Below, in pieces: positions 24,506-33,717 of a stretch of DNA of 64,000 nt (position 1 is its first letter; every line of letters starts with the position of its first letter). The stretch lies in assembly GCF_015477765.1 (NCBI RefSeq), contig NZ_JADLQQ010000006.1:552896-616895 (forward strand), in the 5' to 3' direction. The notes under the pieces were generated by a model, which saw only the letters and a program-made list of their open reading frames with translations, was not told where the DNA came from and made no database searches. The DNA comes from Nocardia transvalensis (lineage in GTDB: Bacteria; Actinomycetota; Actinomycetes; Mycobacteriales; Mycobacteriaceae). The translations under genes were made by a program, and so were the position numbers.

Positions 24506-24543
24506 CCCCGTCTTCGCACGCCTGGGGGCGTGCGAAGACGGGG
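24506..24543. repeat. Perfect 17-bp palindrome, CCCCGTCTTCG family, after ispH
   Basis: CCCCGTCTTCGCACGCC (24506-24522) and its complement (24527-24543) flank a TGGG loop, 10 nt after the ispH stop. It can act as terminator. Its outer 11 bases equal those of the palindrome at 16851. Confidence 0.85.
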
Positions 24544-24544
24544 A

Positions 24545-24700
24545 TGTGTGCGTCGGCGGCTCGGAAGGGTGTGTGGCGTCGGCGACTCGGAAGGTTGTGT
24601 GGCGTCGGCGGCCCGGAAGGTTGTGTGGCCTCGGCGGCCCGGAAGGTTGTGTGCCCTCGGCGGCGCGAAAGGCTGTCTGCCTCGGCGGCCCGAAGGAATG
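24545..24700. repeat. 26-bp tandem repeat, about six copies
   Basis: Successive units share GGCGTCGGCGGCCCGGAAGG and differ at a few positions each; the last two copies are more diverged. A second short tandem (GACGACGTGAAGCGACGC, two copies, 24711-24755) follows. The array starts directly after the ispH palindrome. Confidence 0.85.
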
Positions 24701-24755
24701 TGCGGGCCTGACGACGTGAAGCGACGCGGGCCCGACGACGTGAAGCGACGCGCGG

Positions 24756-25062
24756 GCGCTGTAGCGCGAGTGTGGTAGCGCACGGGCAAAGCGTAAGTCC
24801 GGTAGTGCTGGCTGCCGCAGGGGTCGTTCGGGATGTGGTGCTGGGCGACTTCGTTGTGGGCGGGGTGAATTCGTGGGGCGTAACGGGGTTCGGGGGTGGG
24901 GCGATGGTCGGGTGTGGGACAAGGCAGGGCGTCGGTGGGGTGAGCCGGCGTCGAGATGCGCCGTCGCGTGGGGTGGGTGAGCGTGGCGGTGAGTCCGGGT
25001 GTGGGAGTGAGGGGTTCACCCGGCGCGGCGTACCGCCCGGCGGGCAGTGCCGGTGCGGTGCG
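24756..25062. other. G-rich intergenic stretch without a convincing gene
   Basis: I see no ORF with protein-like composition on either strand here. Long open frames reflect the very high G+C. The segment separates the ispH repeat array from the convergent DUF6542 gene. Confidence 0.5.
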
Positions 25063-25875
25063 TCAGCGCTCGATACGGCCCGCGTCGCGTTCGCGGTAGC
25101 GGACGTTCGGGCGCGGATGCGGGGGGACGTCGCCGCTGTATTGGGTCCGGCTGCGGCGCGGGGGCGGATCGCCCGCCGCGGCGCGTTCGGAGGCGCGGGG
25201 ATATGCGGGGGAGACTCGCGGCGAGCGTTCGGCGGCCCGTCCGGTGGTGCGCCGCGTGGTCCGCGGCGTCGCGTCCGGGTCGGACTTGGATGATCCGGAA
25301 GCCTCGGAGCGGGGACGGCGACGCGGGGTATCGCCGGTGGCCGAGGAGCGGCTGCGGCGGGCACGGTTGGCCGCGGACGGCCGCGGCCCCCACGAATCAC
25401 CCTTGCGGAAGCGTGCACCGGCCGGGCCCGAACCGGGCTCGCGGCGGTGCAGCACCACCCGGATGCCGCCGATGATCAGCACCAGCACGGTCGCGACGGC
25501 CATCGTCGGAAAGCGGTTCACCAGCGGGATGGCCAGATTCAGCAGGATGTCCTTCACCGAGGTCGAACTGCGGCCGATCAGTTGTTGATAGGCCAGGGGA
25601 ACCGAGACGAACAGCAATAACGGCGGCGTCACCATGGCGGTGAACAGGCCGCGATAGCGCACCACGAGCGCCGCCAGCACACATCCCAGGATGTAGCACG
25701 CGGCGAACACATGGGTCAGCTCCTTGCCGCTGTTGCCGGCATCGATGAAGAACCCGATGAACGTGCACGCCACCGCGATCAGTACCGCCGCACCGGCCGG
25801 GACGCCGGGCACCGTCGGCATGATCGATCGGTGCGATGCGGGCACCTCGGATCGGTCGCGTTGGGTAGCTGCCAC
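25063..25875 (-). CDS. DUF6542-type membrane protein with basic disordered tail
   Basis: The protein has 270 residues from the GTG at 25875; a longer frame starts at 25965. There are four hydrophobic segments (GAAVLIAVACTFIGFFIDAG, AACYILGCVLAALVV, TPPLLLFVSVPLAY and AVATVLVLIIGGIRVVL), then about 120 residues rich in Arg, Pro and Ser ending RYRERDAGRIER. This matches the membrane protein that neighbours lytB2 in M. tuberculosis (Rv1111c). The positively charged cytoplasmic tail may bind nucleic acid or lipid heads; function unknown. Confidence 0.8.
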   Translation of the reverse strand: MAATQRDRSEVPASHRSIMPTVPGVPAGAAVLIAVACTFIGFFIDAGNSGKELTHVFAACYILGCVLAALVVRYRGLFTAMVTPPLLLFVSVPLAYQQLIGRSSTSVKDILLNLAIPLVNRFPTMAVATVLVLIIGGIRVVLHRREPGSGPAGARFRKGDSWGPRPSAANRARRSRSSATGDTPRRRPRSEASGSSKSDPDATPRTTRRTTGRAAERSPRVSPAYPRASERAAAGDPPPRRSRTQYSGDVPPHPRPNVRYRERDAGRIER

Positions 25876-25933
25876 GTAAAGCACACTATCGGTCTCGGCC
25901 GAACCGTGTGTCGAGGCCGTGCGGAAGGGCAGG

Positions 25934-27070
25934 TCAGTCGCTGGTGTCGGTATCGGCGACGGCACGCGGCCACGCCTCCACGGGGCGGATCGTCGGCACC
26001 TCCCGATCCCCGATCTCGAGATCGTGCAGTCGGCGTGCGGTCACCATCACACGCGACTCCACCGCGGCCACGGTGTGGTTGAAGGCTTCGACGGCTTTGC
26101 CCAGCTGAGAGCCCAGCCGATCCAGATGGCGCCCGGTCGTACTCAGCCGCGCATACAACTCCCGACCCAATTGCTGAATCGTTGCCACATCGCGGGACAA
26201 GGCCTCCTGCCGCCAGCCGTAGGCGACCGTGCGCAGCAATGCGATCAGCGTCGTCGGCGTTGCGAGGATCACGTTGCGGCCGAATCCGTACTCCAGCAAA
26301 CCGGTGTCCGCGGTCAGGGCGGCATCGAGGAACGGATCACCGGGGACGAACAGCACCACGAATTCCGGCGTCGGATCGAATGCCGTCCAGTACGCCTTGT
26401 CGGCCAGCTGGTCGATATGCGCGCGCAGATGTTTGGCGTGCCGGGTGAGGTGCTCGGAACGCAGCCGCGGATCGCTCTCGGCACTCGCGTCCAGGTAGGC
26501 AGTCAGCGGCACCTTCGCATCGACGACGATCTGCCGCCCACCGGCCAGCCGCACCACCAGATCCGGCCGGACCCCGCCGTCGCTTCCGGATCGGCTGACC
26601 TGGGTCGCGAAATCGCAGTGCCGCGACATACCGGCCAACTCCACCACGCGTTCCAACTGAATCTCGCCCCACCGGCCGCGCACCTGCGGGGCCCGCAGCG
26701 CCGAGACCAGCTGGCCGGTCTGGGTGGACAGCTGATGCGACACCCGCTGCATGCCCGCGACCTGTTCGCGCAATCCCGAATAGGCGTTGATCCGGCTGTG
26801 CTCGACCTGCTGGATGTGCTGATTCAGCGCACCCACCGCCTCCCGCAGCGGTTCCACCAGCGACCCGATCGCGTGCGAATTGCGCCGCGCCGCATCCTCG
26901 CTCGCCGCACTCAGCGACTGCCGCAGTAATCGTTCGTTATCCCGCAGCGCCGCCAGCCGCGCCTCCGCACTCGCCGCCCGCTGTCCCGCCCGCGCGGCAT
27001 GGCCCAGCCACCCCAGCCCCACCCCGGCACAAAACACCAACAGCAGCGCAAACAGCATCGGTGCGGTCAT
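25934..27070 (-). CDS. rmuC: RmuC family DNA recombination protein
   Basis: The protein has 378 residues from MTAPMLFALLLVFCAGVGLG. An N-terminal membrane anchor is followed by a coiled-coil region (residues about 25-100) and the RmuC nuclease-like core: RGRWGEIQLERVVELAGM, LVVRLAGGRQIVVDAKVPL, VVLFVPGDPFLDAAL and ILATPTTLIALLRTVAYGW. The D-x-K-like element VDAKVP fits a PD-(D/E)XK fold. RmuC limits inversion at short repeats in E. coli. Here it is close to sbcDC, another repeat-processing nuclease, but divergently oriented. Confidence 0.93.
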   Translation of the reverse strand: MTAPMLFALLLVFCAGVGLGWLGHAARAGQRAASAEARLAALRDNERLLRQSLSAASEDAARRNSHAIGSLVEPLREAVGALNQHIQQVEHSRINAYSGLREQVAGMQRVSHQLSTQTGQLVSALRAPQVRGRWGEIQLERVVELAGMSRHCDFATQVSRSGSDGGVRPDLVVRLAGGRQIVVDAKVPLTAYLDASAESDPRLRSEHLTRHAKHLRAHIDQLADKAYWTAFDPTPEFVVLFVPGDPFLDAALTADTGLLEYGFGRNVILATPTTLIALLRTVAYGWRQEALSRDVATIQQLGRELYARLSTTGRHLDRLGSQLGKAVEAFNHTVAAVESRVMVTARRLHDLEIGDREVPTIRPVEAWPRAVADTDTSD

Positions 27071-27134
27071 GAAAGCAGATAGTGCCCCATCCCACCGACA
27101 AGTACCGGGAGGTCGCAATCACATAGCACGTGTT

Positions 27135-27240
27135 CGTCGCATCTGTCGGCGCCAACCGTCCCTGCGTACCTGTGGGCGCGAATCGTCCCGCGTACCTGTC
27201 GGCGCCAACCCCTCGCAAACCTGTCGGCGCATTTGCGACA
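27135..27240. repeat. Degenerate 26-bp tandem repeat upstream of sbcD
   Basis: About four copies share ACCTGTCGGCGCCAACC, separated by variable TCCC/TCGC sequence. The array occupies the spacer between divergent rmuC and sbcD and probably overlaps one of their promoters. Confidence 0.7.
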
Positions 27241-27294
27241 GGTTCGGCCTGCCGGTTTCGGTTCTGTCGGTGCGATGGCCTACGGTTTCGCGGC

Positions 27295-28473
27295 ATGCGG
27301 ATGCTGCATACGTCGGACTGGCATATCGGGCGCACGTTCCACGGTGTCGATCTGCTTGCCGACCAGGCACGTTCGCTGGAATCCATTGCCGAGATCGTGG
27401 CCGCCGAGCGGGTCGACGCGGTGTTGCTGCCGGGAGACGTGTACGACCGCTCGATACCGAGTGCGGATGCGATCACGGTGTGCAACAGCGGGTTCGAGGC
27501 CATCCGCGCGGCCGGAGCCGTGATCGTCGCCACCTCCGGCAACCACGACTCGCCGACCCGACTCGGCGCGCTGGGGAGTTTCGCGGCCGCCGGTGGCCTC
27601 CATCTGCGCACAACGGTGGCCGAGGTGGATCGCCCGGTCCTGTTGTCCGACGAGCACGGCGAGATCGCCTGCTACGGCATCCCGTACCTGGAGCCCGAGA
27701 TCACACGCGCCGAACTGGATGTACCGCAGGCCCGCTCGCATGCGGACATTCTCGACGCGGCCATGAGCCGCATCCGCACCGACCTCGAACGCCGCGGCGC
27801 CTCCCGGTCGGTGGTGCTGGCCCATGCCTTCGTGGTGGGCGGCGAGGCGACCGGCTCGGAGCGGTCGATTTCGGTGGGCGGGGTGGAGACGGTTCCGCTG
27901 CGCGCCTTCGACGGCATCGACTACGTGGCGCTCGGACATCTGCATTCACCCCAGACCCTGTCCGATTCGGTGCGCTATTCCGGCTCACCGCTACCGTATT
28001 CGTTCGCCGAACGCTCCCATCGCAAGGCGGTGTGGCTGCTCGATTTCGACGCCGACGGACTGGTCTCCGTCGAGCGCCGCGACCTGCCGCAGGTCCGTGG
28101 CCTGAGCCAGCTCACCGGAACGCTGGACCAGTTGCTGAGCGACCCGGCCCACGCCGACGCCGAGGGCCATTACGTGGCGGCCACGCTGACCGACCATGCC
28201 CGCCCCGTCGATGCCCTGCGCCGGCTGCGGGAGCGGTTCCCGCATGCCGTCCACGTGGAATGGGTTCGGCCGGAAGGCAATCCGGAGCTGCGCTACCGTG
28301 AGCGGGTGCACGGCCGCCGCGACACCGAAGTAGCGCACAGCTTCCTCAGCGACGTGCGTGGCGAACCCTCGCCGACAGAGATGCAGTGGGTCGAGCGCGC
28401 GCTGGCGGCGGCGGCCACCTCGGCTGCGGAGATACCCGCCACGACGCAGGTCGCCGAAGAGCTCACGGCATGA
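27295..28473 (+). CDS. sbcD: SbcCD nuclease subunit D (Mre11 type)
   Basis: The protein has 392 residues from MRMLHTSDWHIGRTFHGVDL. The Mre11/SbcD phosphoesterase motifs are present: HTSDWHIG, LLPGDVYDRSIP, TSGNHDS, VLAHAFVVGG and ALGHLHSPQ, supplying the two-manganese site. With SbcC it processes hairpins and blocked DNA ends. The ORF ends in a 4-base ATGA overlap with sbcC, so the two subunits are translationally coupled. Confidence 0.97.
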   Translation: MRMLHTSDWHIGRTFHGVDLLADQARSLESIAEIVAAERVDAVLLPGDVYDRSIPSADAITVCNSGFEAIRAAGAVIVATSGNHDSPTRLGALGSFAAAGGLHLRTTVAEVDRPVLLSDEHGEIACYGIPYLEPEITRAELDVPQARSHADILDAAMSRIRTDLERRGASRSVVLAHAFVVGGEATGSERSISVGGVETVPLRAFDGIDYVALGHLHSPQTLSDSVRYSGSPLPYSFAERSHRKAVWLLDFDADGLVSVERRDLPQVRGLSQLTGTLDQLLSDPAHADAEGHYVAATLTDHARPVDALRRLRERFPHAVHVEWVRPEGNPELRYRERVHGRRDTEVAHSFLSDVRGEPSPTEMQWVERALAAAATSAAEIPATTQVAEELTA

Positions 28474-31400
28474 GGCTGCATCGGCTGGAGATGACCGCCT
28501 TCGGCCCGTTCGCCGAGACAGCGACCGTCGATTTCGACGAGCTGGGCGCCGATGGCCTGTTCCTGCTGCACGGCCAGACCGGCGCCGGGAAGACCACGGT
28601 GCTGGATGCGATCGCGTTCGCGCTGTACGGCCGGGTGCCCGGTGCGCGCGGCGAGAGCAAGCGGCTGCATTCCGATCACGCCGACCCGCAGACGCCGCCG
28701 CGGGTGGTATTGGAGGCGACGCTCGGCGGACGGCGACTGCGCTTGACCCGCTCGCCGGAGTTTCAGCGCCCGAAGAAGCGCGGCACCGGGTTCCGCATGG
28801 AGCAGGCCGCCGCCACCCTGGAATGGCTCGACGGGCGCGGCCGGAATCTGTCGCGCATCCCCGATATCGGCGACGAGGTGAACCGGCTGCTCGGGATGAG
28901 CGCCGATCAGTTCTTCCAGGTGGTGCTGCTGCCGCAGGGCGACTTCGCGCGATTCCTCCGCTCGGACAACGAGGATCGCGAAAAACTACTCGAAAAGCTT
29001 TTCGACACAGAGCGGTTCGGCACCGCCGAACAGTGGCTGGCCCAGCAGCGCCGCGACAGCGCCGCCGAGCTGGAGGTGCAGCGGCAGAGCATCGACCGGC
29101 TCGTCGCCCAGGTGGGCGTGGCCGCGGGCGTGGGCGCCACCGAAACCGTCGGCCCCCTGGAAGCGGTCGACTGGTCACAGCAGCTGCTCGCCACCGCCCG
29201 CACCCGCGCGACCGAGGCGGCGGCCGAACTGCAGCTGCGCCAACAGGATTCGACCCGCGCCCACGCCGCCGCCGAGGAACAGCGCCGACTGCACGACCTG
29301 CACCGCCGCTTGGCGGCGGCCCGCAGCCAACTCGCCGAATACGCCGCCACCGCAGACCGCCGCACCACCCTGCAATCCGAACTGGACCAGGCCCGCCGCG
29401 CCGAACCCGTGGCCGCGGCCCTGACCGAGGCCCGCGCCGCCGCGGTCACCCTCCGCCGCCGCACCGACCACACCCGCAGCCTCGCCGAACGGCTCGCCAC
29501 CCGCCTGCTCGAGCCCGCCAGCACCGAGCTACCTGGAACTAGCTGGGCCGCAACCGATCTGGCCAATTCAGAGCTGGCCGACACCGACTGGTTCACAGAC
29601 CTGCTGGCCATCCCGCGCACCGGATCCGGGGACCATCCCGATGCCGACGAGACGCAGCCCAGCGGACCGAAAACACCCGATGACGAGCCGCTGCACGGCA
29701 CAACCGACTCGGCGGAAACCCGCACCGACGCAGCGGTAGACGAGCCCCTCGAACTCGAACTCTTCTCGATCGGTGCGTCGACCATTGCCGATCCGGGTTC
29801 GCGGCGGGCGGAGGATCGCCCAGTGCGGACCGGGGGCCCGGACTTCGGCAGCGGCCGCTCGCTCGATGTTGCAACGGCGAGTAGTAGTACCGAGTCCGGG
29901 CCGACGGAGGCGCTCGGAATCGAGGCGGCGGTGCAGCGGTGGACTGCGCAGATCGGGGCGTTGGATGAGGTGCGGGCAGATGCGGAGTCGGCGCGGCGGC
30001 TGACGGCCGATCTGGCCGGGATGCGGCGGGAGCAGGCCGAGTTGTCCGGGCGAGTGGAGAAGCTGTCCGCGCAGCGGGCGCGATTGCCGGAGTCGATCAG
30101 GGCGGCCGAGGTGCGGCTGCGCGAGGCGGCGAATGCGGTGGCCGAGTTGCCCGGATTGGCGGCCGAATGCGAGAGGTTGCGGGCGGCGGCGACCGCCGCG
30201 GTGGAATTGGTCCGGCACCGCACGGAATTGGCGCAGGCGACCACCGCCTACGAGACGGCCCGCGCTGCCCACACCGATGCCCGCGAACGCACGCTGGATG
30301 TGCGGGAGCGCCGATTGTCCGGTATGGCAGCGGAATTGGCGGGCGCGCTGGCCGAGGGACAGCCGTGCACCGTATGCGGCGCGACCGAGCATCCGGCTCC
30401 GGCTCGCCCGGTCGACGCCGCGGCCACCAAGGAGGACGAGGAGAAGGCGGTGGCGGCCGAACGCCTCGCCGAGGCCGCCCGCGATCGGGCGCTGACCCGC
30501 GTCAACGAACTGCAGCGCCGCATCGAGGTGCTCGTCGAACGCGGCGGCGACGGTGACAAGGCCGCACTGGCCGCCGCCCTGAACGCCGCCACCGCACGCT
30601 ACGAAGCCGCCGACGCCGCCGCGACCCGCCACGACGACCTCACCGTCGAACTCGCCCGCCTGCGCACCGAGGAGACCGCCCTGCAGGAGGAACTGCGGGA
30701 TCTGGACAGCCGGTGCAGCGCGGTCGCCGAACGCATCGTCGCCGCCGACCGCCGCCTGGCCGAACTCACCGAGCGGTTGCGGGCCGCCGCCGGTGCCGAC
30801 GGTACGGTCGAACGCCGCCGTGCCCGGCTGGAGGCGCTGGTCGCCGACGCCACCGCAGTGCGCGACGCCCGAGCCGAAACCGCCTCGGCCCGGGCGCAAG
30901 TCACCGCCGCGGCCCGCCGCGTCGAACAGTCGGCGCTGTCGGCGGGCCTCGTCTCGGGCACGGATGTGGTCGTCGCCGAGGACGCCCGAGAACCCGACTA
31001 CGCCGTGCTGGCGGCCTACGCGAAGGTGGTGGACGCCGCCGCCCGGACGCCACAGCAGCAGGCGGGGATCGAAGCCGAACTGGTATCCGCCGATCGGGCG
31101 CGCGCCCATGCCGAGGCCGTCCTCGCCGAACCGGAGATCCAGGCCGCGGCCGACGCCGAGCCCGGTAACCTCACCGAACTGGAAACCCTTGTCGCACAGG
31201 CGCGCTCTCGCCTGGACGCGGCCGTCGCCGGACATGCCGAGGCGATCCGCCGGGTGGGTCAGCTCGAGGAATTGACCGGCCAGCTGTGGGCCGCGGTCGA
31301 CCGCATCGCTCCGATGCAGCGCGCCCACGAGGAACTGTCCGAACTGGCCGATGTGGTGGCGGGCCGCGGCGCGAACAACCGCAAGATGTCGCTACGCTCC

Positions 31401-31874
31401 TATGTGCTGGCGGCCCGGCTGGAGGAGGTCGCGGTCGCCGGTTCGGCGCGGCTGCGCCGAATGTCGGGTGGCCGTTACGAATTCGTGCACAGCGATGCGG
31501 CGGGCCCGCGCGGCCGCCGCGGTGGTCTCGGGCTGGACATCCGCGACGACTACACCGGCGCGGTTCGCCCGTCGAAAACCCTCTCCGGCGGTGAAACCTT
31601 CATGGCCTCACTGGCTTTGGCGCTCGGCCTGGCCGATGTGGTCTCCGCCGAATCCGGTGGCCGGGTGCTCGACACCCTGTTCATCGATGAGGGATTCGGC
31701 AGCCTGGACGCCGATACCCTGGACGCGGTCATGAGCGTGCTGGACGAATTGCGTTCCGGCGGCCGGGTGGTCGGCGTCGTCTCCCACGTCGACGAAATGC
31801 GCCAGCGCATCCCGAGCCGCCTGCACGTCATCCGCGAACCCACCGGCTCCCGCCTGCAAACCATCGTCGCCTGA
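28470..31874 (+). CDS. sbcC: SbcCD nuclease subunit C (Rad50 type SMC-like ATPase)
   Basis: The protein has 1134 residues. Walker A GQTGAGKTT is at residue 35. The zinc hook PCTVCG (Cys633 and Cys636) lies midway between two long coiled coils, and the ABC signature LSGGETFMASLALALGLADV near 1038 is followed by Walker B LDTLFIDEGFGSLD. Residues about 350-490 are an extra low-complexity acidic segment (for example TDSAETRTDAAVDEPLELEL) that interrupts the first coiled coil; E. coli SbcC, at 1048 residues, has nothing like it. It works with SbcD in double-strand end processing. Confidence 0.96.
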   Translation: MRLHRLEMTAFGPFAETATVDFDELGADGLFLLHGQTGAGKTTVLDAIAFALYGRVPGARGESKRLHSDHADPQTPPRVVLEATLGGRRLRLTRSPEFQRPKKRGTGFRMEQAAATLEWLDGRGRNLSRIPDIGDEVNRLLGMSADQFFQVVLLPQGDFARFLRSDNEDREKLLEKLFDTERFGTAEQWLAQQRRDSAAELEVQRQSIDRLVAQVGVAAGVGATETVGPLEAVDWSQQLLATARTRATEAAAELQLRQQDSTRAHAAAEEQRRLHDLHRRLAAARSQLAEYAATADRRTTLQSELDQARRAEPVAAALTEARAAAVTLRRRTDHTRSLAERLATRLLEPASTELPGTSWAATDLANSELADTDWFTDLLAIPRTGSGDHPDADETQPSGPKTPDDEPLHGTTDSAETRTDAAVDEPLELELFSIGASTIADPGSRRAEDRPVRTGGPDFGSGRSLDVATASSSTESGPTEALGIEAAVQRWTAQIGALDEVRADAESARRLTADLAGMRREQAELSGRVEKLSAQRARLPESIRAAEVRLREAANAVAELPGLAAECERLRAAATAAVELVRHRTELAQATTAYETARAAHTDARERTLDVRERRLSGMAAELAGALAEGQPCTVCGATEHPAPARPVDAAATKEDEEKAVAAERLAEAARDRALTRVNELQRRIEVLVERGGDGDKAALAAALNAATARYEAADAAATRHDDLTVELARLRTEETALQEELRDLDSRCSAVAERIVAADRRLAELTERLRAAAGADGTVERRRARLEALVADATAVRDARAETASARAQVTAAARRVEQSALSAGLVSGTDVVVAEDAREPDYAVLAAYAKVVDAAARTPQQQAGIEAELVSADRARAHAEAVLAEPEIQAAADAEPGNLTELETLVAQARSRLDAAVAGHAEAIRRVGQLEELTGQLWAAVDRIAPMQRAHEELSELADVVAGRGANNRKMSLRSYVLAARLEEVAVAGSARLRRMSGGRYEFVHSDAAGPRGRRGGLGLDIRDDYTGAVRPSKTLSGGETFMASLALALGLADVVSAESGGRVLDTLFIDEGFGSLDADTLDAVMSVLDELRSGGRVVGVVSHVDEMRQRIPSRLHVIREPTGSRLQTIVA

Positions 31875-31890
31875 GCGGGCCGAACCGGGC

Positions 31891-32100
31891 TCAGCCCACG
31901 ACGATGAACCCCTGATACGAGCCACCGACACAGATGCCCCCATCGACGACCCCGCCGCCCTGAACACACAGCTCCACGGAAACCGTACTCTCCCAGGGAA
32001 TATCGTCCGGATACTCGTCGGCCGCCGCCACGCCGATTCCGAGTCCTGCCACCGCTGCCACACCGGACAGCACGAGCATCAGCCTGGCGGTCCTGCGCAT
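31891..32100 (-). CDS. Small secreted protein
   Basis: The protein has 69 residues from MRRTARLMLVLSGVAAVAGL. AGGAG lies 6 nt upstream of this ATG (a second ATG directly precedes it). The signal peptide is predicted to be cleaved after GVAAA, giving a mature acidic protein of about 43 residues starting DEYPDDIPWE, with one cysteine pair (ELCVQGG and GGICVGG) that probably forms a disulfide. No family recognised. It converges on sbcC with 16 bp between stops. Confidence 0.7.
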   Translation of the reverse strand: MRRTARLMLVLSGVAAVAGLGIGVAAADEYPDDIPWESTVSVELCVQGGGVVDGGICVGGSYQGFIVVG

Positions 32101-32224
32101 CATCGGCTCCTGGTTCCGTGCGTCGTCACTTACCGAATACGTCCGCGGCACAGCCTAATTGGCCGAGGCCCCGTGCGCGTGCCACCAAAACTATGGTGAG
32201 GCGGCGCGTAGTCATCGGTCGCGG

Positions 32225-32716
32225 TCAGGTCGGCGGCGAGGGCGGCATTTGAGAGCTGTGCCCTGAGGATCGGCGGCGGGACCCGACCCCGTTGTGTCCC
32301 TTCGCGTCGAGGCCATCGAAGATCAGGCGGTTGCCGCGGGCCGTGTCCACATATTCGCGGACTCGGTGGATGCGGCCGTCCCGGAGTTCGATGACGAAAC
32401 AGTAGTCGTTGTCGTAGTGATTGCCGTTGGAGAGCGTGGCGGCCACGGTCGCCTCCACGGTCGCCCACTCGGCGTCGGCCCGGAGACTGTGGACGGTGAC
32501 GGCGACGTCACGCACGAACAAACGGGGGAAGTCCTCGGCGAAGAAGCGCACGATCGCCTCGCGTCCGACCATGTGGTTGGTCCTCTCGAGCGCGACGGCG
32601 GTGGCGTTCCCGGGAGGCGACAGCCATTCGGCGTCCTCGGCGAGGACCGCTGAGATCTTGTCAGGGTCGTTGCTTACGAACGCCTGGAAGGCGTTCTCGA
32701 CGATACTGCGGCTCAT
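32225..32716 (-). CDS. SnoaL-like (NTF2-fold) protein
   Basis: The protein has 163 residues from MSRSIVENAFQAFVSNDPDK. Residues 5-130 follow the SnoaL/ketosteroid-isomerase pattern: ISAVLAEDAEWLSPPGNATA, GREAIVRFFAEDFPRLFV, ATVAATLSNGNHYDNDYCFV and ELRDGRIHRVREYVDTARGN. Such proteins are isomerases, hydrolases or binding proteins; the substrate is unknown. The C-terminal 30 residues are basic and disordered. It lies just left of the lower-G+C insertion. Confidence 0.8.
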   Translation of the reverse strand: MSRSIVENAFQAFVSNDPDKISAVLAEDAEWLSPPGNATAVALERTNHMVGREAIVRFFAEDFPRLFVRDVAVTVHSLRADAEWATVEATVAATLSNGNHYDNDYCFVIELRDGRIHRVREYVDTARGNRLIFDGLDAKGHNGVGSRRRSSGHSSQMPPSPPT

Positions 32717-32806
32717 GAAACCACTGTCGCCGCCCGTGCACGCCGGTGTCTTGGACAAATATTCCGATCGATCCGTTCATGCCTCGACCTTGCTGTGCGC
32801 CCCTTA

Positions 32807-32862
32807 GTGGGCGAGCAGCCAGCTCTCGATCTCCAGCCCCAGCGGAGGCCGCCGAGGGTGCC
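32807..32862 (-). repeat. Orphan ogt 3'-end copy (left border)
   Basis: Translated on the minus strand with one base restored it reads GTLGGLRWG then LEIESWLLAH and TAA, parallel to GTLGGFRWGLEVKSWLLAHE of intact ogt. About 80-85% of bases match the right copy, with CCCC against CCCCC as the indel. It is a candidate left attachment site. Confidence 0.7.
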
Positions 32863-32877
32863 AGCCGATGCCTACCG

Positions 32878-33717
32878 TCATGGTTGAGAGCGTGTCGCCA
32901 GAGCCTTGCGGATCAGCGCTCGTGCTGCTTCTCCGGGAACGGACTGTTTCGCCAGCACATCGAACGCCCGGCCGTACAGAGCTATCTCTCGAGGCTGGGT
33001 AATCGTCAGCTTGGCCGTGCTGCCCTCTTCTGCGACCAGCCGATTGTCGTACATGACGAAATTGTTGAACAACACACGAGCGTCAGCGGTCATCGGAATA
33101 ATCCCGAATGCAACTCGGGGCAGGCTCCCAGCCGACAGCAGTCGATCGAGTTGTCCGATCATGACCTGGTCATCTCCCACGGTGGTATAAAGCGCTTGTT
33201 CTCCGATCAGGAAGTGGAAACGGTGATCCCTCCGATACAAGACTTGTTGCCGCTCCATCCGTACGGCTACGGCTTGTTCTACGTCGTCGGGTACCTTGTA
33301 GAACTCGGCCACCCATCTGATCATTGCTTCGGCGTATTCCGGAGTCTGAAGTAGTCCGGTCACGATGGCCGGCTGATAGTTGCGAATCAGCTTGGCCTCA
33401 GCCTCTAGTCTCAGCGTCTTTTGCTGTCCCGACTTGATGCCCGCCCCGAGGTGCCTACGCCATTCGACATACGCGGAGTCGATGTTATGGACAGTAGCCA
33501 GGAGGTCTTCTAGCTGATCTTCCGCGCGGCAATGCTTGCAGTACGCACGAACATCCGCGTCCGATGCCCGGAGTTTCCCGTATTCGATCTTGGAAACCTT
33601 GGACTCGTGCCAGCCTTCGCGGCGGGAGAGCTCTCGGCCCGTGATCCCGACGCGTCGGCGGATCTCGCGCAAGCGCTTGCCGAGAGCTTCCCGCGCCTCC
33701 TGAATCGAGCTGCTCAC
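32878..33717 (-). CDS. XRE-family HTH regulator with DUF5753 domain
   Basis: The protein has 279 residues from the GTG at 33717. Residues 10-70 are an XRE helix-turn-helix (LREIRRRVGITGRELSRREG, then WHESKVSKIEYGK). Residues 100-275 are the DUF5753 domain (NYQPAIVTGLLQTPEYAEAM, VYR-like MERQQVLYRR, FHFLIGEQALYTTVGDD). In Streptomyces such proteins (WhiJ-like) pair with a small partner, usually DUF397, and act as developmental or toxin-antitoxin-like regulators. Here the partner position holds DUF6879, coupled by a GTGA overlap. Confidence 0.92.
   Translation of the reverse strand: MSSSIQEAREALGKRLREIRRRVGITGRELSRREGWHESKVSKIEYGKLRASDADVRAYCKHCRAEDQLEDLLATVHNIDSAYVEWRRHLGAGIKSGQQKTLRLEAEAKLIRNYQPAIVTGLLQTPEYAEAMIRWVAEFYKVPDDVEQAVAVRMERQQVLYRRDHRFHFLIGEQALYTTVGDDQVMIGQLDRLLSAGSLPRVAFGIIPMTADARVLFNNFVMYDNRLVAEEGSTAKLTITQPREIALYGRAFDVLAKQSVPGEAARALIRKALATRSQP

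Noticed and set aside
24772..25293. 173-codon plus-strand ORF
   Set aside because: It is Gly/Arg-rich with no folded character and is antisense to the basic tail of the DUF6542 gene.
24411..25418. 335-codon minus-strand ORF across the ispH tail, repeats and DUF6542 gene
   Set aside because: Its Pro/Arg-rich composition comes from the tandem repeats and GC bias, and it overlaps two real genes.
29568..31328. 586-codon minus-strand ORF
   Set aside because: It is antisense to sbcC with typical Gly/Arg/His shadow composition.
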